Source: a bacterium
GTDB taxonomy: Bacteria; Lernaellota; Lernaellaia; JACKCT01
DNA length: 40,314 bases
Direction of reading: 5' to 3'
NCBI GenBank assembly: GCA_019912885.1
Contig: JAIOHV010000008.1
Span: 1 to 40,314, forward strand
Both the position numbers and the translations under genes were made by a program. Shown here piece after piece: positions 35,893 through 40,314 of this stretch (within the stretch, counting starts at the first letter, position 1; the number at the start of each line of letters is the position of its first letter). Below the pieces are notes generated by a model. It was not told the origin of the DNA. It searched no databases and was given only the letters and a program-made list of their open reading frames with translations.

Positions 35893-36252
35893 ATGGCGAT
35901 GGAATACCAGTTTCAGGCGAGTCAGGGTCCGGGCGTCCTCCAGATTGTCCTCATGGTCGTCTTCTATCTCTATTTCGCCTACTGCCTGTGGGTCATCGGC
36001 AAAAAGACGAACACGCCGAACGAGTGGATGGCCTGGGTGCCGCTGCTCAACATCTACTACATGTGCGTCGTCGCCGGAAAACCCGCATGGTGGCTCATTT
36101 TCTTCCTCATTCCGCTCGTCAACATCATCTTCGCGATCATCGTCTGGATGGCGATCGCCCGGGTGCGCAATAAACCCGCCTGGCTCGGCGTGCTGATCAT
36201 CGTGCCGATCGCGAACCTCGTCGTACCGGCGTATATCGCGTTCTCGGATTAG
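35893..36252 (+). CDS. Small multi-pass membrane protein (DUF5684-like)
   Basis: A 119-residue protein with four hydrophobic segments (ILQIVLMVVFYLYFAYCLWVI, YYMCVVAG-PAWW-LIFFLIPL, NIIFAIIVWMAIARV and LGVLIIVPIANLVVPAYIAF). The pattern NEWMAWVPLLNIYYM, then AGKPAWWLIFFLIPLVN, matches the DUF5684 family, whose function is unknown. AAGGGG sits one base from the first ATG (35893) and seven from the second (35899), so the second Met is the likelier start. It ends at a bidirectional terminator. Confidence 0.85.
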   Translation: MAMEYQFQASQGPGVLQIVLMVVFYLYFAYCLWVIGKKTNTPNEWMAWVPLLNIYYMCVVAGKPAWWLIFFLIPLVNIIFAIIVWMAIARVRNKPAWLGVLIIVPIANLVVPAYIAFSD

Positions 36253-36274
36253 CGTAAGCGGCCGCTCGCGAACG

Positions 36275-36305
36275 AAACGCCCCGGTCATTCGGCCGGGGC
36301 GTTTT
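36275..36305. terminator. Bidirectional terminator between convergent genes
   Basis: The stem AAACGCCCCGG (36275-36285) / CCGGGGCGTTT (36294-36304) with flanking A and T runs separates the plus-strand membrane protein gene from the minus-strand zinc-ribbon gene. It closely resembles the terminator at 19947-19982. Confidence 0.88.
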
Positions 36306-36336
36306 GCGTTGGAGGACACGCGCGTTACACGCGCGG

Positions 36337-36996
36337 TCAGTCGTTGGTGAAGGTGTGGACCGTCTCTCCTTCGGCGTGCTTTGTCGTGAAGACGAAGCCC
36401 GTCGCGGAAGCGTGCAGAAACTCGAACGTCACGGCCGGGTCGTCCGTCAACGTCGCATTGATGGCAAGCAACTCCGCAAGGTTCCCGGAATACCCGCCTT
36501 CCTGATTCTCGCGGCGAGCCTCCTGCGCGATCCTGGCGTTGGCGCCGGCGACCTTCGCGGATACGTCATAAGCCTTGGAGCGATAGGCCACGAAATTCGG
36601 AATGGCGATCGACGCGAAAATCCCCGCGAATACGATCGCCGAAAACGCGATGTTGACCCAGTTCACGATCACGCCCGCCTGCGCGATGCCGGCGCTCTTG
36701 AAGCGCCCGGGATTCTCGCGTATTTCGCGACGCGCCCGATAGCCGACGATCAGGCCGGGTATGGACACGAGCGCTCCGCACGTCAGGAAACTCGCGCAGC
36801 CCAGGATCAGCGACACGACCGCCAGTCCCGACGTCTCGCGCGCGTCGACCGCGACCGACGCGGGCTCGATCGGCACACCCGATGCGATTGCCGGAGGGGT
36901 GCGAAACGCCTTGCCGCACGCGCAATACACGACCGTGTCCGGCGGGATGCCGGTTGTATCGCGAATATCGCCGCAATGAGGACAGGTGACGTGCAT
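36337..36996 (-). CDS. Zinc-ribbon / DUF4190 membrane protein with pilin-like segment
   Basis: A 219-residue protein. Residues 1-30 form a zinc ribbon (VTCPHCG ... VYCACGKAF). After a linker, a DUF4190 two-helix membrane unit follows (SGLAVVSLILGCASFLTCGA, then IPGLIVGYRARREIRENPGR). Then comes a hydrophobic stretch reading IFASIAIPNFVAYRSKA, very like the end of a type IV pilin N-terminal helix (AAIAIPNFxxYxxKA), and a C-terminal domain with YSGNLAELLAINATLTDDP. No GFxxxE prepilin cleavage motif is visible. Function unknown; a small-peptide-sensing or pseudopilin-like role is speculative. Confidence 0.8.
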   Translation of the reverse strand: MHVTCPHCGDIRDTTGIPPDTVVYCACGKAFRTPPAIASGVPIEPASVAVDARETSGLAVVSLILGCASFLTCGALVSIPGLIVGYRARREIRENPGRFKSAGIAQAGVIVNWVNIAFSAIVFAGIFASIAIPNFVAYRSKAYDVSAKVAGANARIAQEARRENQEGGYSGNLAELLAINATLTDDPAVTFEFLHASATGFVFTTKHAEGETVHTFTND

Positions 36997-37098
36997 GAGA
37001 ATTTGTATCCGGAATTTGTGACGACCGGATCATGCACCGCGGCGGGCGTGAATGACAATGTGGTGGGACGTTGAGGCCGGCGCGTCCGCAAACGTCGC

Positions 37099-37199
37099 GG
37101 GTGCCACACTTTTACCGGCCTTCAGGCCGGGAAAGGTGTGCACGATCCTTCTTCTCGCACACCTTTGGCCTCGCAAACTCGGCCAAAAGTGTGGCACCC
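37099..37199. repeat. Nested inverted-repeat element (about 100 bp)
   Basis: Outer arms GGGTGCCACACTTTT (37099-37113) and AAAAGTGTGGCACCC (37185-37199) are perfectly complementary. Inner arms GAAAGGTGTGC (37131-37141) and GCACACCTTT (37157-37166) pair as well, and CCGGCCTTCAGGCCGG forms a further stem. It looks like a small non-autonomous palindromic element. 37203-37310 continues with GTGCCCTCCGTGTCTTCTCG and CATTCGCCATTCCGCATTCG repeats up to the next gene. Confidence 0.88.
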
Positions 37200-37312
37200 G
37201 GAAAACAGAGGGCACGAAGCGTTTAACGCTCCGTGCCCTCCGTGTCTTCTCGGTGCTCTCCGTGTTCCGCCGGATGCGACGGCATTCGCCATTCCGCATT
37301 CGCAATGGGCGA

Positions 37313-40063
37313 TCAGCTTTCGGGGACGAACGCCTTCATTGTCACCGTCGCATCCAGGATCGGCTGCGGCGCGTGCGGCATCTCGTAGTATTCGCCGTCA
37401 AGCCACATCTGCATCAGGTCCAGCTCGTTCGGATCGCCGGCCACGGGCTTCATGCCGCCGGGGATGTGCGCCCAGGTCGTGATCGCGCCGTCCTCGAACT
37501 GATGAATGATACGCAGGCTCGGCCCGGAGCCGACGGTGTACCCGCCAAGGCCCGACGCGTTCGCCACGTTGACCGTGTACAGGCCGCCGCTGCGCGCGAA
37601 CGGGCCGCGGTTGAAGATGTCGATGCCGAACGGATCGAACGCGATGTGCGACAGTGACACGACGTGCAGCCGACCCCAAAACCACTCGTCCATATCGACG
37701 CCGTCGAACGCGGGCGCCGGATCGAGATCGCGGCGCTTGTAGGTCGGAATCGCGGCAAGCGCGTCCGCAAGGGCCGCAAGTACGGTGTCACGCCGGTCTT
37801 CCGTGCCGCCCGTTGAGGTGTCGTCAAAGACATCGTCCTCGACGCCCGCCTCGAGCAGCCACAGAAGCGCAAGCCGCGTCGCCTCGCTGCGCGACACGCT
37901 ATCGAGCCCCGCGTCGTCGAACTCGTCCGCAAAGGTGTTCTCGATGAGTTGCGACTCGAACTCCGCGAAGATCATCGCCGCGACCGCGTCGTTGCGCTCG
38001 TCCTCGTCGGACGACGGCGCGCTCGATGCCGGGTCGTCGCCGTCAAGACCGGTCACCGCGTTGCCGCTCCAGTTCGCCAGGTATTCGAGCGCGTCCTGCT
38101 GATCGGCCGGCAGGGCGCCCGGATCGCCGATGATGTCGAGGACCGCCTCAAGCCAGCGCGCGGCGTACATCCAGTAGATGTCGAGCTGCGTCGCCATCAT
38201 CGAATCCAGCGTGAAGCCGCCGTCGTTCATCTGCTCATCGAGCAACGCCTCGATGCGCGCCGCGCGGAAGCCGATCGCGCGTTCGACGTACCAGTAATGC
38301 TCGTCGTTGATCGGATTGCCGTCCACGAGCGTGCCGTAGATGTCGTTGTTCGCCGTCGCGATCCACCCGCGATCCGGGTTCTGGATGCGTGCGACGTCGC
38401 TTGCGGGGATGAAGCCGTCCCACTCCGCGCTTCCGTCGCCGGGCAGCACGAACCACGGCTTGTAAGTATCCAGATCCCAGTCGCGGTTCGGCACGTTCGC
38501 GTTCGGGAAATAGCCGATGTTGCCCTGCGTGTCCTGAAGGACGAAGTTCTGCGCGCCGACCTTGAAGTTGTCGACCGCCTCAAGGCCCGCCGTCACGTCG
38601 CCCGCGCGATGCAGGCCGTCGAACGCCTTGGCCTCCTGCGTCGGCTCGTGGCCGGTCCAGCGGAACGACAGCGCCGTCTCGGCGTCCGTGTCGATGCTGT
38701 CCGGGATGATCGGCCCGTGGTGCGGCACGAGGTAGATGTCGCGCATCTCGGGCGTGTCGTCATGCAGCGCGTAGAATTCCTCGCTCACCTTGATGACCGG
38801 AACGGTGCCGCCGTCGAAATCGACGCTCACCGGCTCGTCGCCGGAGAAGTTGACGTTCTCGGCGTACACGTCGAGCACGTCATAACCCGCCACGGTTTCG
38901 CCCCAGGCGAGGTTGTCGTTCGCGCCGATGACCACAAGCGGCGTGCCGGGGAAGATCGAACCCCACGCACGCACCCCGCCGCCGCCGCCCAGCTCCTTCG
39001 TGTCCATGTAGCCAAGGATGAAGATCGACGGGAACGTCAGCGAAAGATGCGGATCGTTCGCGAGGAACCCCACGCCGCCGTTGATGTCCGGCGAGAGCGT
39101 CCAGTTGTTGCTCGCGCGACGTTCCGCGCCGGCGATCGCGCCCCATTCCTTCGCTTCACGCACGCGGGCGATCGCGCGCGACAGGCCCTTGAATCCGTCG
39201 GGCAGCACCTTCGCCATTTGTCCCGCGTGATACGGAGCGGACTTCTTGGCCATGTCGCCGTCCTTCAGCACCGTGGTGTCCTCGGCGATGCCCGTGGGAA
39301 ACGCCTTGGCGTAAAGCGCCGCGCCGAGCGCGTCCGCGCGCTCGGTGTTGGTCATGTCGTCGCCGAGCGATTCGGAAAGATCCCAGGTCTGATAGCGCGC
39401 GATGGACAGCGTATCGCGCACGGTCCAGTCGGGCACCTGGTCGGGCGAAAGCGCCACGAAGCCGTATTCCTCCGGCCACGGCGTTTCTTCCGCCGGCCAC
39501 ATTTCGCGGATATCGGCAAGCCACGCGTTCACGCCCTCGGCGTACGCGTGGATGTAATCGTTCAGGGCGGGGTCGAGATCGTCCTCGATCTTGTCGAGCA
39601 CCGATGTGCCGTCGGAGGACATGAACGCGGCGCGTTGATAGACATCGGTGTCGATCGCGATCGAACCGGCGATCTCCGCGATGCGCCCTTGCGCGAGGCG
39701 CCGCAGGAAGTCCATCTGGAAGATGCGGTAGCTCGCCTCGACGTACCCGAGCACGCGCGCGAGATCGAGGTCCGATTCGGCGAACACGTACGGGATGCCG
39801 AGGCTGTCAACCGCGACGCGCGCCTCGCCGGTCATGCCGGGAAGTTCGATCGTCTCGTCGACAGGGTAATCGAGCACGGGCGAGCTGTCGTCGTCGTCAT
39901 CCGCGTCGTCGTCGCCCTCCGTGTCGTCGTCGTCGTCATCCGTCGGGACGCCGCCGTCGTCGTCATCGTCGTCGTCGCCGCACGAGCAGCCCGGCGCGAA
40001 CAGCGCGAGCGCGAGCAGCGTCACCAGAACACCGAACATCTTGATCCACGAACCCTTGGTCAT
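37313..40063 (-). CDS. Penicillin acylase-family Asp-tract lipoprotein (N-terminal nucleophile hydrolase)
   Basis: A 916-residue precursor. The signal ends in FAPGC (Cys26), followed by SCGDDDDDDDGG and more Asp runs to about residue 60. The acylase A-chain region follows (ARVAVDSLGIPYVFAESDLD, LGYVEASYRIFQMDFLRRLA, QGRIAEIAG). The B chain would begin at Ser318 after autocatalytic cleavage: SNNWTLSPDINGGVGFLAND is the family's SNNW nucleophile motif. Other conserved parts are GANDNLAWGETV, HHGPIIPDS and NRDWDLDTYKPWFVLPGDGS. Relatives cleave beta-lactams, bile-acid amides or acyl-homoserine lactones; the substrate here is unknown. The ATG follows GGGAGG at good spacing. The acidic stalk suggests display at the cell surface. 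Confidence 0.92.
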   Translation of the reverse strand: MTKGSWIKMFGVLVTLLALALFAPGCSCGDDDDDDDGGVPTDDDDDDTEGDDDADDDDDSSPVLDYPVDETIELPGMTGEARVAVDSLGIPYVFAESDLDLARVLGYVEASYRIFQMDFLRRLAQGRIAEIAGSIAIDTDVYQRAAFMSSDGTSVLDKIEDDLDPALNDYIHAYAEGVNAWLADIREMWPAEETPWPEEYGFVALSPDQVPDWTVRDTLSIARYQTWDLSESLGDDMTNTERADALGAALYAKAFPTGIAEDTTVLKDGDMAKKSAPYHAGQMAKVLPDGFKGLSRAIARVREAKEWGAIAGAERRASNNWTLSPDINGGVGFLANDPHLSLTFPSIFILGYMDTKELGGGGGVRAWGSIFPGTPLVVIGANDNLAWGETVAGYDVLDVYAENVNFSGDEPVSVDFDGGTVPVIKVSEEFYALHDDTPEMRDIYLVPHHGPIIPDSIDTDAETALSFRWTGHEPTQEAKAFDGLHRAGDVTAGLEAVDNFKVGAQNFVLQDTQGNIGYFPNANVPNRDWDLDTYKPWFVLPGDGSAEWDGFIPASDVARIQNPDRGWIATANNDIYGTLVDGNPINDEHYWYVERAIGFRAARIEALLDEQMNDGGFTLDSMMATQLDIYWMYAARWLEAVLDIIGDPGALPADQQDALEYLANWSGNAVTGLDGDDPASSAPSSDEDERNDAVAAMIFAEFESQLIENTFADEFDDAGLDSVSRSEATRLALLWLLEAGVEDDVFDDTSTGGTEDRRDTVLAALADALAAIPTYKRRDLDPAPAFDGVDMDEWFWGRLHVVSLSHIAFDPFGIDIFNRGPFARSGGLYTVNVANASGLGGYTVGSGPSLRIIHQFEDGAITTWAHIPGGMKPVAGDPNELDLMQMWLDGEYYEMPHAPQPILDATVTMKAFVPES

Positions 40064-40150
40064 CGGAAACCTCCCGGATGCCGGAAAAAACGCATGCTTG
40101 CAAATTCGCGCGCGGCTGACAACGACCGCCAGCCGCGCCTGGTAGCGGGA

Positions 40151-40314
40151 TCAGGGCCGCAACCGCAGCGAAGCGGGGCGCGCTTGCTAGCGATGTCAGG
40201 GCCGCAAACGCAGCGAAGCGCAGTGCGCGGTCGGCCCCGCCCCGGCAATCCGGCAAGCCGCGCTCGCCATCCGGTCAGGGCCGCAAACGCAGCGAAGCGC
40301 AGTGCGCGGTCGGC
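40151..40314. repeat. CAGGGCCGCAAACGCAGCGAAGC repeat family upstream of the acylase
   Basis: Two identical 40-bp copies (40196-40235 and 40275-40314, ending GCAGTGCGCGGTCGGC) and a divergent copy (40151-40182). Inverted or variant copies occur at 8490-8530, 14141-14200 and 24447-24518. The array continues past the window edge. Confidence 0.88.

Noticed and set aside
40064-40150. Promoter for the acylase (TTGTCA-N17-AAGCAT)
   Set aside because: The -10 match is too weak in GC-rich DNA to claim.

Overview
The window is about 40 kb of GC-rich bacterial DNA, densely coded on both strands. Several traits point to an uncultured, Gram-negative, deltaproteobacterium-like lineage (Myxococcota, Desulfobacterota or a relative). 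These are lipoproteins whose lipidated Cys is followed by long Asp tracts, two sigma54-dependent activators, an F1-type ATP synthase cluster (atpFHAGDC) without atpB/atpE beside it, and FadI/FadJ-type beta-oxidation genes. The placement is an inference; no rRNA or other phylogenetic marker is present, and I saw no tRNA.

Layout: 1-3640 holds the start of a ThiF/MoeB-like adenylyltransferase, a VAT-1-like quinone oxidoreductase, a membrane-anchored alpha/beta hydrolase and a Cys-rich lipoprotein. 3736-7888 holds an Asp-tract lipoprotein with a good promoter, an FHA-domain sigma54 activator and a membrane glycosyltransferase riddled with repeats. 7932-13931 is the ATP synthase operon on the minus strand. 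14392-18070 is an accessory patch: a gene fragment, an IS1634-type insertion sequence with 15-bp terminal inverted repeats, an AT-richer stretch with a lipoprotein and a coupled ORF, a 65-bp tandem repeat and a truncated secreted-type gene. 18449-23397 has a PAS-domain sigma54 activator, a small Asp-tract lipoprotein and a large lipoprotein with a GEVED-like and a caspase-like domain. 23551-31353 has a CPBP membrane protease, a second VAT-1-like oxidoreductase, a BtuCD/FecCD-like ABC pair, a large hybrid histidine kinase and a small secreted protein behind a near-consensus sigma54 promoter. 31880-35653 is the fadI-fadJ pair. 35893-40063 has a small membrane protein, a zinc-ribbon/DUF4190 protein with a pilin-like segment, and a penicillin-acylase-type Asp-tract lipoprotein.

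The genome's most striking property is its intergenic DNA. At least ten families of short repeats (about 9-60 bp units, many palindromic or tandem) fill almost every gap, including gaps inside the atp and fad operons. Some run in frame through coding sequence, most clearly in the glycosyltransferase at 6242-7888 and the linker of the activator at 4535-6238.

The best candidates for new biology are the Asp-tract lipoprotein family, especially the caspase-like member at 20716-23397, the sigma54-controlled secreted protein at 30982-31353, and the repeat system that has colonised gaps and open reading frames. All functions are read from motifs by eye; no database search was run.
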